Of a stretch of 64,000 nucleotides of DNA, positions 42,183 through 53,322 are shown piece after piece. Origin of the DNA: Costus lasius. Its lineage: Eukaryota; Streptophyta; Magnoliopsida; Zingiberales; Costaceae. Position 1 is the stretch's first letter. Each line of letters starts with the position of its first letter. A program made the translations under genes and the position numbers. Where the stretch lies: NCBI GenBank assembly GCA_027563935.2, contig CM050454.1, forward strand, positions 44,358,596-44,422,595, in the 5' to 3' direction. The notes beneath the pieces were generated by a model. That model searched no databases, was not told the DNA's origin, and saw only the letters and a program-made list of their open reading frames with translations.

Positions 42183-44742
42183 CCATCGGCGCACCTCCAA
42201 TATGAGAATGGCCCATCCCAATAATATGACTTCACATCATGCAAGAACCTTTTCTTTTTCTGAAAGGAAAGATTAGGAGGAAATATGTCAGAAACTATAA
42301 AATTGACAAAATCTGCATACCACGGCGCTTGTTGTTCAAGTAAGGCAAATAAGTGTTCTTCAGGGAACATGTCATTAATTTCCAGCTCGTGGTCAGTCCT
42401 TGCGTCAACATTTCGTTCCAGCCTAGAGAGGTGGTCAGCTACAAGATTTTCACTCCCCTTCTTGTCTCTAATTTCCACATCAAATTCTTGTAAGAGGAGG
42501 ATCCATCGAATAAGCCTTGGTTTGGCATCCTTTTTGTTGATCAAATATTTAATGGCTGCATGGTCAGTGAAAACAATTATTTTTGAATTAACTAAATATG
42601 AATGAAATATATCAAAAGCAAAAACTATTGCTAGCAGCTCTTTCTCTGTGGTGGCATAATTTATTTAGGCATCATCGAGCATGCGACTGGCATAGTAAAT
42701 GGCGTGAAGCTTCTTGTCTTTTCTTTGCCCCAATACCGCCCCAACTGCCTGGTCACTAGCGTCGCACATCATTTAAAAGGGGAGGGACCAGTCTGGAGGT
42801 TGAATTATTGGAGCGGTTGTCAACGCTTCTTGAGCCTCGCGAAAGCGTCATCGCAATCCCTGTCAAAGCAAAAGATGGAGTCTTTAGCAAGTAAATTGGT
42901 CAGGGGGTGAGATATTTTAGAGAAATCTTTAATAAAGCATCGGTAGAAGCCAGCATGTCCCAAGAAGCTTCTAATCCCTTTTACAGAAGTTGGCGGCTTG
43001 AGATTTTCAATGATTTCAATTTTCGCTCTGTCCACCTCTATCCCTCGCTCCGAGACTAGATGACCAAGCACAATGCCTTCTTTCACCATGAAGTGGCACT
43101 TCTCCCAATTTAGTACCAAGTTCACCTCTTCGCATCTCTGCAAAACCTTAGATAAGTTAGATAAGCAATGATGGAAGGAAGAACCATACACAGAAAAATC
43201 GTCCATAAATATATCCATAAAATCTTCGTTAAAGTCAGAGAATATAGCCATCATTGGTCTTTGGAAAGTTGCGGGGGCATTGCAGAGACCAAACGGCATC
43301 CTCCTATATGCATATGTGCCGTAGGGGCATGTGAAGGTGGTTCGCTCCTGATCGTCTGGATGGATGGGGATTTGAAAGAAACCTGAGAACCCATCCAAGA
43401 AGCAAAAGTAAGAATTATGGGCTAATCTATCAAGCATCTGGTCAATGAAAGGAAGAGGAAAATGGTCTTTTCTTGTTGCAGAGTTCAACTTCCTGTAATC
43501 AATGCGCATTCGGTGTCCTGTGATCGTGCGGGTTGTTATCAACTCGTCTGTGTCAGTCTTTACAACCGTGACGCCTCCTTTTTTTGGAACCACATGGACT
43601 GGACTCACCCAAGAGCTATCTGAAATCGGGTAGATCACGCCAGCATCCAATAATTTAAGCACCTCCTTCTTCACTACCTCTTTCAAGTGTGGGTTGAGTC
43701 GGCGTTGGAATTCCTCTGAGGGCTTGCTATTTTCTTCCAACAGGATCCTGTGCTTGCAAATAGATGGGTTAATTCCTTTTATATCATCAAGAGAGTACCC
43801 AATTACCTTCCTGTGTAGACGGAGTTCTTGCAAAAGTAATTCAGTCTGTTCCTTATCCAACTCAACACTAACTATTTCAGGGTAAGTGAAGTTTTCACCC
43901 AGGAATTCATATCTCAAATTTTCAGGCAAACTTTTGAGCTCGATCTTCTTTTGTCCTTCATCTGCTTGATTCTCGTCTGGTTCGGTTCTCAAACCTGGAT
44001 CGGCATCAAGCAGGGCAATATATTCCTCAACCTCACCCTCACTGGTGTCACCAGCAGCACTGATAAGGGCGAGCTCCAATGGATCACTCTTTTTCCCAGG
44101 CGGCTCGGATTGCTGAACAATTTGCTCAATCAAATCCACGTTGTGACATGCGCCTGCAAAAGAAGGTTTTTTAAGAGAATTAGACATATCAAATTGAATA
44201 ATATTGTCACCGATGTTTAAAGCCAGTTTCCCATTTTTAACATCGATGACGACACCAGCTGTAGCAAGAAAAGACCTTCCTAAAATAATAGAAAGCCTGT
44301 CATCCTCATCGATGTCTAATACAACAAAGTCTGCAGGAACAAAATAATCCCCCACTTTAATGGGTACATCCTCTAAAATGCCAACGGGACTCCTAACTGA
44401 TATGTCAGCCAACTGCAGAGAAATATTCGTTGACTTCAATTCACCCAGATCCAGCTTTCTACACAAGGATAACGGCATGATGCTGACACTCGCCCCTAAA
44501 TCGCACAGTGTTCTTCGAAAGGTCATCTCTCCTATCTAGCATGGTATGGAAAAGCTGCCAGGGTCTTTGAGTTTTTGTGGAAGCTTGTTCTGCAAAATCG
44601 CACTGCACTCTTCAGTAAGAGCCACAGTGCCTTGGTCTTCTAGCTTCCTCTTATTTGAGAGAATATCCTTCAGGAACTTCGCATAGGTCGGCATCTGCGA
44701 AAGGGCATCAACAAAGGGAATGTTAATATATAATTTTTTCAA
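42183..44742 (-). pseudogene. pol: Athila protease, reverse transcriptase and RNase H, broken
   Basis: The first piece, 44742-44536, ends in a TAG. The long frame 44526-42820 (568 codons) starts within the protease: Asp-Leu-Gly-Ala at about residues 9-12 and Ile-Leu-Gly-Arg-Ser near 81-85. RT follows with Phe-Met-Asp-Asp at 440-443. A one-base shift at about 42820 ends that frame. RNase H continues in another frame to 42545 and then 42544-42183, which carries the end of RNase H and the start of the integrase region. A further stop interrupts it near 42664. The sequence is old but easily recognised as Athila lineage. Confidence 0.87.
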
Positions 44743-45044
44743 AATTTTTAGAAATTTACTGAATTGCTTGTCTAGCTTGGCTTTGACAAGCCTCTGAGGG
44801 AAAGGTATCAGCGGCTTGTAGGCCGGCGGCCCAACATAGGGTTGCTTCGTTCAGGCTCCGCCGGTGTTGAATTCGCGTGTGGCTCCTCAGGGTTCAGTGT
44901 CTCATCATCCCTTGTTTCATTGGTCGGCATTGGTGGGTCTTCGAGTTGCTTGCTGCTCCGAGTGGAGATTGCATTGCACTGCTCCCTCGGGTTAACTTCT
45001 GGCTGTGATGAAAGCTTCCCTGGCGCTCGTGCTGACGAGCTGGC

Positions 45045-45705
45045 CTATTGTGCAAGTTGGCTCTCCAACATCTTGTTGTGCGTTTCCAAGGAATCCATCC
45101 TATTCATCATTAATTTCATCATGTCAGTTAGCCCTTCTAATTGCTTACTCAGCTGAGAGTCTTGGGCCGGTCTTTGAGGAGGATTGTAATTCGCTTGTTG
45201 AGGGGGAGGGTTGTAATTTCTCTGTTGGAACCCAGGTGGCTGCCTATAATTTTCTTGTTGTGGCAGCCTGAAGTTCCCTTGTTGAGGTTGTGCTTGTGGT
45301 GGTGCTTGCCCTGGTTGAAGTGGCTGCGTGGTACGGTAGGAAAAGTTCGGGTGGTTGTGCCAACCAGGGTTGTAGTAGTTGGAATAGGGGTTGTTCATGA
45401 GGTTTCCAACTGCATTAAGGTGTTCAGGCTGACTTTGGACCACTAGTGCATCTCCCACTTGGTATTCAGCACCTGCATGACCTGCAACGCCACAAAGCTC
45501 ACAAGATACTGAATTAGTGCCCAAAGAATTAACAGACCATGAATCAAATTTCTGAGTCAGATTGTCTACCTTCGTAGTCAAAGCAGTTAATGAATCAAGA
45601 TCGAATTTACCTGATTTTCTTGGAAGTGTACCTCGCTTTGGATTCCATTGATGGTAGTTCAGTGCCATGTCTTCCAGGAGGCTTATTGCATCTTCAGGTA
45701 CTTTG
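45045..45705 (-). pseudogene. gag: Athila gag C-terminal part
   Basis: The frame is open from the copia C junction at 45705; the ATG at 45668 is internal. It encodes the gag C-terminus: a zinc-knuckle-like Cys-Glu-Leu-Cys...His with Tyr in place of the last Cys, then a Gln/Pro/Asn-rich stretch (Asn-Tyr-Asn-Pro-Pro repeats) and a predicted coiled coil near the end. A TAG at 45047-45045 stops it where a Gln codon would be expected. Between 45044 and 44743 the gag-protease linker is recognisable but frameshifted. The N-terminus lies beyond copia C, outside the window. Confidence 0.78.
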
Positions 45706-47662
45706 TGTTGGTGTATATGCCCTAGGACCTAGTTTTGGTCAACTTATGTACTACTTGACACTGATATTTATATATCATTCTGGCATTGTCGTTATCATTG
45801 TTTGACTACACCTGCGATTGTGTACTTACATGATAATGTCCCTAGAGACAGATTGGATCTGTGCTCGAATTATAATCCCCAGTCGATGTACCTTAGTGGA
45901 TATGGGACAGCTATGGTACTTGTGAGACTGGTATGTGGGCTGGTTAGGCACGTGGTGCTAACGCAGACACATGGGTATATCATTGGGGATATACTGGATA
46001 GACCCGCTATGAGGCTATGACTTGGTGTCATGAGTTATCCTCATAAGTGACAGGAGATGCATTGATCCCTTGACTTGAGGTCATTGATCATTCTATATGG
46101 TTAGGGACTTGCTTTGATACAACCTAACACCTTGCCGTAGCTGGGAGGTCATAACGGTTGTTATTGAGCATGTCACGACCCATATGAGAAGATCAATGGA
46201 CAGACATAGGATTTGCCCCTTCCCTAAGGAAGTATGATATCCATGGAGCTCCTTTATGGTTCTATGACTGAGAGTGTATGGCCATACCCAGGTGAGAACC
46301 TGTTTTAGTCATAGCCATGCGATTGGATGAAAACAAGTGGTGACACACTTGTCCAATCGGATATCAGTTCGGCAAAGAGACTGTAATGCATCTGTACCTA
46401 GTTGCGATGATGGGGATGTCGATGTCGATATCCATTTGAATGACCTGGGTAGTAGCGATGCACTGCTAGGTGCCACTCACTGCTTGTGATGACCTCTGGT
46501 CAGCACTGCCAGCATCAGAAGAACCTACAGGGTCGCACACCTTGATACTTGAGTTCTCGTATTGATCGGGAAGCCTTATGATCGAGTTATTGGATAACTC
46601 GGATCTAATTGAGAGATTTCATCAGCGCCAATGGGCCTGATGAGATGGAAGAATGTTATTGGAGCCAAACTTCATTTTTGGCAGGTTGACCCGTATTTGA
46701 CCATGGTTGGTCACATTTGGATTAGGGTTGCATTGGATTGGATCCAAGTGCTTAATCAACCTATGCAATGATGTTTGGGCTATCTCATTATCCAATGAGG
46801 CCCAATAATAAGTTCTCATGAAGAGATGAGAGGCTAAAAGGGTATAATGGGGAGAAACATGAACCATTAGGCGCCTAGGGGCATAATGGGGTCATGTTGG
46901 CGCCTTTGCTTCATTATGGAAGTAAAGGGTGCCTCCCCCTCTCTTCCTAGGATGGAATGCATGCCTTTATGGCATTGCTTGAGGCGCAAGGCAAGGCCTT
47001 GGCGCACAAGGAAAGGCGTGGGAACAAAAGGTAAGGTTGAATGAGAATTATGGAAATGTCTTGGAGACTTTCCTTATCTAAAACCTCCTCATCCTAGCCC
47101 TACACTTGTCATGATCCTAGCCATTACCCTAACCGCCTCTTGCCCTATAAATATGACCCTAGTCGCCCCCTCTTGTGGGTAATCATTCATTGAAGGCGTG
47201 AACACAAGGAGAGGGGCGAGTGCTTGGAGCAAGGGCGCATCTTCTTCCATAACCGTGAGCTTCTTCCCTTCTTCCTCCTTGGCGCAAGAGAAGGAAAGGC
47301 TTGGCAGCATTCTCCCTTCTCCTTTCTTTTCTTCAATTGGCGCTTCTACCTTGGAGGTGGCGCAAGCATTCAAGAAGAGAACTAAGGCTTGGATCTTCTT
47401 CCTGAGGCTAGCACCGGGCGTGGAAGAAGAGAACTCAAGAGATCCGTGTGTGTGAGACTGCAGAGGGCGTACACTTGGACGCCTACATCGGCATCGCTCC
47501 ACATTGCTCTTAAGGTATTTCCTAACTCATCGTGTCAACTCCCTTGCATGCGATCTTCACTGGGTTTTTGGGACTGGCCTGTTTCGGGGACATTCTTCCG
47601 CTGCGAAAAATGTATGTCCATAACTCTGAAAAATTGTAAAATGTCCCCGAGGTTTCCCAACA
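45706..47662 (+). repeat. Copia C 5' LTR
   Basis: A 1957-bp LTR from TGTTGGTG to CCCAACA. It gives the complete reference for the truncated copia A LTR. No gene; open frames here are chance. Confidence 0.9.
47146..47153 (+). promoter_or_regulatory. Putative TATA box of copia C
   Basis: TATAAATA follows CCTCTTGCCC and aligns with the CTATATAAG of the copia A LTR at 15225-15233. RNA would start about 500 nt before the LTR end. Confidence 0.6.
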
Positions 47663-47663
47663 G

Positions 47664-47675
47664 TGGTATCAAAGC
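47664..47675 (+). promoter_or_regulatory. Copia C primer-binding site (variant)
   Basis: TGGTATCAAAGC starts one base after the LTR end. Like alpha it has A where the usual tRNA-iMet complement has G. Confidence 0.85.
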
Positions 47676-49329
47676 GACTTGCAAGACTCGAACGATGTTT
47701 TATGCTTTTCTTCCATGCTCACATGCCATATCTCTATTTTCGTAAATAGCATGATGCATGGCAATCAATTTTTCTAAAAGTAGAAAAATTAGGGTTTCTT
47801 GTTTCTAGCATCCTCTCAATCTCTTTTGGAATTTTTGGACTATTTTTCTTGTTTGATTTAAAGATCAAAGGCGCATGTGATTTTGTCAAGTAGGACGGGC
47901 ATTGTGTCTTCGGACTGGCCAAGTCTCTTGATCTGACAAAATTGCCAGCCGAAAGGATCTCTGAAATCATCATGAAAAATAAATCGCAATAAACCAAAAG
48001 GCTTGTGAGAAGAAGATGAGAAAAAGAAACTGGTTTTGTGAAAAAGTAAAATTTCAGATTTTATGTTTTTCATGAGCATGTAGAATTGCATGAGTAAATA
48101 CCTTGATTGTGCATGATGTTGTGATCATTAGTCAAGCTCCCCCCCCCCCCTTTGCATGCCTGCGATGTATCCTTGTGCGGCCTGCATGCCATCTTTTTCA
48201 TTATTTTTGTAAAAATTAAGAGGATGATTAAGGGCTAGGCGCATCCTTCTTGGACCTTGATGCTCGCATCTTGCTTGATGGCGCAAGCATGCAAGGTGGC
48301 GCATGCAAGCTGGTGCTTGGTTGCTTGGTGGCGCAAAAGGTCTTGGCCCCTTGCATGGTGGCGCACCTTCCTTGGAGGAAGACCATGGCATTGGCCGAAC
48401 CTATGGGGAACTTTGAAAGTATTCCTCTACGGTTTGAGAGCTAAACCATGAGAGAAGGACCTTGGAGCCAACCTTGAAGTTCAAGCTAGAGGTCGGCTAG
48501 GCTAGGTCTAGTTTTTGGGGCTTGAGTTCTAGGACAAGAGTTGAACCTATTTCATGGCATGGATTGGTTCAACGTCTTGTATAGGATATGATCACATCAT
48601 CCTTTACTGCTTTTATTATTATCTGCAGAAGCATGCCTGAAATGTTTTACCGTTATGTTATCACTATAGGATTGCATGCCTGTAATGATAGACATAAGAT
48701 AAAACTGAGATGATGAGACCTTAATCAAAAACCCTCAATTAAAATATCAAGTCTGGTAGCCTTCTAACGCGTAGCCCTCACTAAGCTATCGATCAGTGGA
48801 GTTATGAATTGTTTCCCACCCTCGTGGGACACACCCACTTATCTTTAGAAAGTGCGTGGTGGCAATGGTTTCCCCAGTCCAGTTTTAACCTGGGCGTGCC
48901 TTCGCAAGGAAACTCGTTGGCCCTGGGCATAACGGTTAGGAATGGACTTGACTAGAAGTTCACATGTGCTAGGCACATGGTGAAAGTCTAGAGGCATCGT
49001 TGAGAGGTAAAGGTTTCATGTTGTATCCAGCCCTCGCTGGACATGAAATGCCCAGACTGTCTCAACAAGGGGAGTTGCTTGGAGCAACCGGCCGGCGCGC
49101 CCACCTTAGGAAACATGGGTTACTTTGTGCATCTCATCCCACCCTCGTGGGACGCGAAGCCTCATGTGAAATAAGGATCCCATCTCACTAGGAAGTCTTA
49201 AACTTCCCGATTGACTTTGTGGGTTGTCAATTCGAATTTAAAATAGTGGGAGCCATGGTCATTTAAAACAAGTCCAGTTTAAATGATTCGAAGTAGTACT
49301 AATCTGTTCTTCTTGGGTGTTGTAGAACA
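47676..49329 (+). other. Copia C untranslated leader with conserved hairpins
   Basis: About 1.65 kb without a credible gene. Hairpins: 48815-48828 (CCCAC/GTGGG), 48963-48979 (CATGTG/CACATG), 49027-49040 (CCAGC/GCTGG) and 49138-49151 (CCCAC/GTGGG). All recur in copia A and, with compensating stem changes, in alpha and beta. There is a C-run at about 48140-48150. TGTTGTAG ends at 49325, a few bases before the ATG. Confidence 0.75.
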
Positions 49330-52300
49330 ATGGCTACGAACACTGGCGGATTATCACTGCGATCACTCCTTGATAAGGATAAGTTAGTTGGAACTAACTT
49401 TATGGACTGGCATCGGAATTTGAGGATAGTCCTCAAGCTCGAGAAGAAGCTGTATGTCCTTGAACAGCCTCTTCCTGCGGCTCCTCCGCCTAATGCCCGA
49501 ACGGCAGACAGAGATGCTTATAGAAAGCATCAGGATGACTCTTTGGAGGTTGCATGTCTTATGCTAGCCAGTATGGCACCTGAACTGCAGGTGCAATATG
49601 AGGAGCAGAACGCTTTTCAGATGATTACTCGTCTGAAACAGATGTTCGAGGCTCAGGCTAGAACTGAGAGATTTGACACCACCAAAGCAGTCTTTCGGTG
49701 CAAGTTGTCTGACGGTGCACCAGTAAGACCCCATGTTCTCAAACTCATTGGGAATGTGGATCATCTCAGGAGACTGGGACACACCATAGACAACGAGCTG
49801 GTTGTGGATCTTATTCTTCATTCCCTGCCCCCTAGCTTCAGTCTGTTTATCATCAACTTCAACATGAATCGGATTGAGTGCACATGGGAGGAATTGATGA
49901 ATATGCTCCAAACAGCCGAGCGAGAGATGGGTAAGACCAAACTCAATTCTGCTCTTTTGGTCCCTGCGACCAAGAAGATAAAGAAGAAGGGTAAGGCACG
50001 TGCTAAGAGCAGTGCCAGAGGTCCTACCAAAGCACTGAAGAAAAGGGCGAAGAAGTCAAAGGAACAGAGGTGTTTTCACTGTGGCGAGCAGGGCCACTGG
50101 AGAAGGGACTGCAGGCAGCTTCAGAATGAGGAGAAGAAAGGCTTGGCCTTAACTTCTAGCTCAGGTATTTATGTTACAGAAGTCAACCTTTCTACTTCTA
50201 TGTCATGGGTATTGGATACCGCATGTGGAGCTCATATTTGTACAAATATGCAGGGGCTCAAGAAAAGTAGATCGTGCGGCTTGGAGAGATTGACCTACGC
50301 GTTGGAAACGGGGCACAGGTTGCTGCTGTTGCTGTAGGCATTTTGACTCTCTCCTTGCCTTCTGGACTTCAATTAGAACTGGACAATTGCTTTTGTGTAC
50401 CTTCGCTAACTAAGAACATTGTATCCATTCCTTGCTTGGCAAGGAAAGGATTTAAATTTGAAATAAATAAGAACTCCTGTTCTTTTTCATTTGCAAATAT
50501 GTTCTATGGGAAGGGTACTTTGTGCAATGGTCTATATATCTTGGATATGGAAAGTTCTATTTGTAACATAAGCAATAAGAGGACCAAACTGAGTGGTTCA
50601 GTTGGTGCTTTCCTATGGCACTGTCGATTAGCCCATATAAACAAGAATCGCATCCAACAACTCCATGCAAATAGATTGTTAGATTCAAGTTCCTTGGAGG
50701 AATTTGATACTTATGAACCTTGTTTATTAGGGAAGATGACAAAGGCGCCCTTCACCAAGATTGGTGAGAGGGCAGAAGGTTTATTAGATCTCATACATAC
50801 TGATGTGTGTGGGCCCTTCAATAAACAAGCCAGAGGAGGGTACAACTACTTCATTACCTTCACTGATGACTTCAGTAGGTATGGTTATGTCTACTTAATG
50901 AGACATAAATCTGAATCCTTTGAGAAATTCAAGGAGTTCAAGAATGAAGTAGAGAACCAGCTTGGAAGATCCATTAAAGCTCTTCGATCAGATCGAGGTG
51001 GAGAATACCTGAGTGGTGAGTTCTTTGACTATCTGAGAGAGTGTGGGATCATATCCCAACTCACTCCTCCTGGAACACCTCAATGGAATGGTGTGTCTGA
51101 AAGGAGAAATCGAACTTTATTGGATATGGTTCGATCCATGATGAGTCATGCAACTCTACCTTCATCATTTTGGGGTCATGCACTAGAAACAGCATCTCTG
51201 ATACTGAATAATGTTCCATCTAAGAGTGTCTCCAAAATACCATACGAGGTGTGGAGTGGGAGACGCCCTAATCTCACGTTTATCAGGATCTGGGGATGTG
51301 AGGCTTATGTCAAACGTCAGGATTCTAGCAAGCTAGAACCTAGATCTGATAAGTGTGTGTTTGTGGGGTATCCTAAGGAAACTAAAGGATACTACTTCTA
51401 TGTCCCAACGGAGAACAAAGTTTTTATTGCTCGGGGTGCTGTCTTTCTAGAGAAAGAATTTCTTATGAAAGAAGTTAGTGGGAGGAAGTTTGACTTGGAT
51501 GAGGTCCAAGTGTAAGCACAAGACAAAGAGATGGAATCTGAGCCACCTGCACCGGTTGCTAGGCAACCTGAGGCTCAGACACAGGTCCCGCGTAGGTCTG
51601 GGAGAATTCGTCGTGCACCTTAAAGGTATGGGTCGCTACCGACCCAACACGATGGGATCTTCATCATTGAGGATGAACCTAGAACCTATGATGAGGCGGT
51701 CAGTGGACCGGACTCTGAGAAATGGCTTGACGCCATGAGATCTGAGATGGATTCCATGTCGGCTAACCAAGTCTGGGATTTAGTTGAGCTGCCTGATGGG
51801 GTAAAACCCATAGGGTGTAAATGGGTCTTCAAGAAGAAGACAGACATGGATGGCAAAATAGTTACCTATAAGGGTAGACTTGTGGCTAAAGGATTTAAAC
51901 AAGTCCACGGGGTGGACTATGATGAAACCTTCTCGCCAGTTGCCATGATTTAATCCATTCGGATTCTGCTTGCTATAGCTGCATATCATGACTATGAGAT
52001 ATGGCAGATGGATGTGAAAACAGCGTTCCTTAACGGGAAGCTGACTGAGGATGTGTATATGACACAACCTGATGGCTTCATCCATCCTGCAGAGGCTAAT
52101 AAGGTCTGCAGGCTAAAGAGGTCCATTTATGGATTAAAGCAAGCATCTCGAAGTTGGAATCTTCGATTTGATGAGGCCGTGAGAGATTATGGCTTTATCA
52201 AAAGCGAAGATGACGCCTGTGTATACAGAAAATTCAGTGGGAGCTTGGTAATTTTTCTGGTCTTGTATGTTGATTACATACTGCTCATCGGAAACGACAT

Positions 52301-53249
52301 CCCTAGTCTTCAAGCTGTGAAGACAAGGTTGGGGAAGTGTTTCGAGATGAAAGACTTAGGGGAGGCCACCTATATTCTAGGCGTGAGGATCTACCGGGAT
52401 AGATTCAAGAGGCTCTTGGCCCTTAGTCAAAGTACTTACATTGATAAGGTACTGGAGAGGTTCTACATGGAGCAATCCAAGAAAGGATACCTTCCAGTGA
52501 GACATGGCCTTACTCTCTCAAAGAACCAGTGTCCTACAACACAGGCTGAGAGGGATGACATGAGTCGAATTCCTTATGCTTCGGCAGTAGGATCGATCAT
52601 GTATGCAATGTTATGTACTAGACCAGATGTGGCATATGCTGTGAGCATAACCAGCCGATACCAATCCAATCCAGGTCTACAGCACTGGGTGGCTGTAAAG
52701 AACATCCTAAAGTATCTGAGAAGAACTAAGGATTTGTTCTTGGTCTATGGGGGACAGGAAGAGCTCAGTATGCAGGGCTATACTGACGCATCGTTCCAGT
52801 CTGACCCTGACGACTTTAGATCGCAGGCCGGCTATGTGTTCAAGATAAATGGAGGCGCTGTATGTTGGAAGAGCTTCAAGCAATCCACCATAGCAGATTC
52901 TACAACCAAAGCTGAGTATGTGGCTGCTTCTGAGGCAGCCAAGGAAGCTGTTTGGATAAGGAAGTTCTTATGTGATCTTCAAGTGGTACCTAGTGCAATG
53001 GATCCCATTGAACTCTACTGTGACAACAATGGAGCAATTGCACAAGCCAAGGAACCACGGTCTCATCAAAGATCCAAACACATACTCAGAAGATTTCACC
53101 TGATCAGAGAGATCATTGACAGAGGTGATGTCAAGATTAGCAGAGTAGACACAGAGAACAATCTGGCAGACCCATTGACCAAGGCTTTGGCGCAGCATAA
53201 GCATGATGGTCACGCTAGAGATATGGGGTTGAGATTCCTCAACTTCTAG
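49330..53249 (+). pseudogene. gag-pol: Copia C gag-pol, broken
   Basis: The start codon is at 49330. Gag, CCHC knuckle (about 50070-50113) and the protease Asp-Thr-Ala-Cys-Gly lie in the first frame to about 50260. A lost base near 50262-50275 shifts the frame, and the integrase zinc domain and Asp-Asp-35-Glu core follow in 50274-51515. In-frame TAA stops occur at 51513, 51621 and 51951, where copia A or beta has Gln, Glu and Lys codons. RT continues from 52008 with Tyr-Val-Asp-Tyr at its active site (52267-52278); the second Asp is lost. RNase H also has Glu changed to Lys in its Thr-Thr-Glu-Ala-Glu-Tyr motif (near 52906). The frame ends at 53249 with Arg-Phe-Leu-Asn-Phe. It cannot supply active enzymes. 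Confidence 0.9.
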
Positions 53250-53270
53250 GTCTTAGTGCAAGTGGGAGAT

Positions 53271-53322
53271 TGTTGGTGTATATGCCCTAGGACCTAGTTT
53301 TGGTCAACTTATGTACTACTTG
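53271..53322 (+). repeat. Copia C 3' LTR, first 52 bases
   Basis: This is identical to the start of the 5' LTR (45706-45757). It is preceded by the polypurine tract AGTGGGAGAT and ends with acttg, the TSD of the Tekay element. The LTR resumes at 63475. Confidence 0.92.

Larger units (their letters stand above)
17931..45705 (-). mobile_element. Athila-type Ty3/gypsy element, heavily interrupted
   Basis: This minus-strand element consists, in element sense, of partial gag (45705-45045), protease-RT-RNase H (44742-42183), integrase (40481-39441), a long untranslated 3' region (39440-37753) and a 3' LTR (37752-37315 continuing at 19057-17931). Its remaining gag, leader and 5' LTR lie right of copia C, outside the window. 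It carries copia beta, a family-B solo LTR and copia C. The Asp-Leu-Gly-Ala protease and the RT sequence fit the Athila lineage. It sits in the copia A LTR with a probable TSD gacat (17926-17930); the other copy is out of view. Confidence 0.85.

Noticed and set aside
45141..45446. Leu/Val-rich plus-strand frame as a membrane protein
   Set aside because: Antisense of the Gln/Pro-rich Athila gag; hydrophobicity comes from the complementary codons.
48139..48151. C-run near 48140 as a polypurine tract on the minus strand
   Set aside because: It is in the middle of the copia C leader, not next to an LTR; treated as low-complexity sequence.
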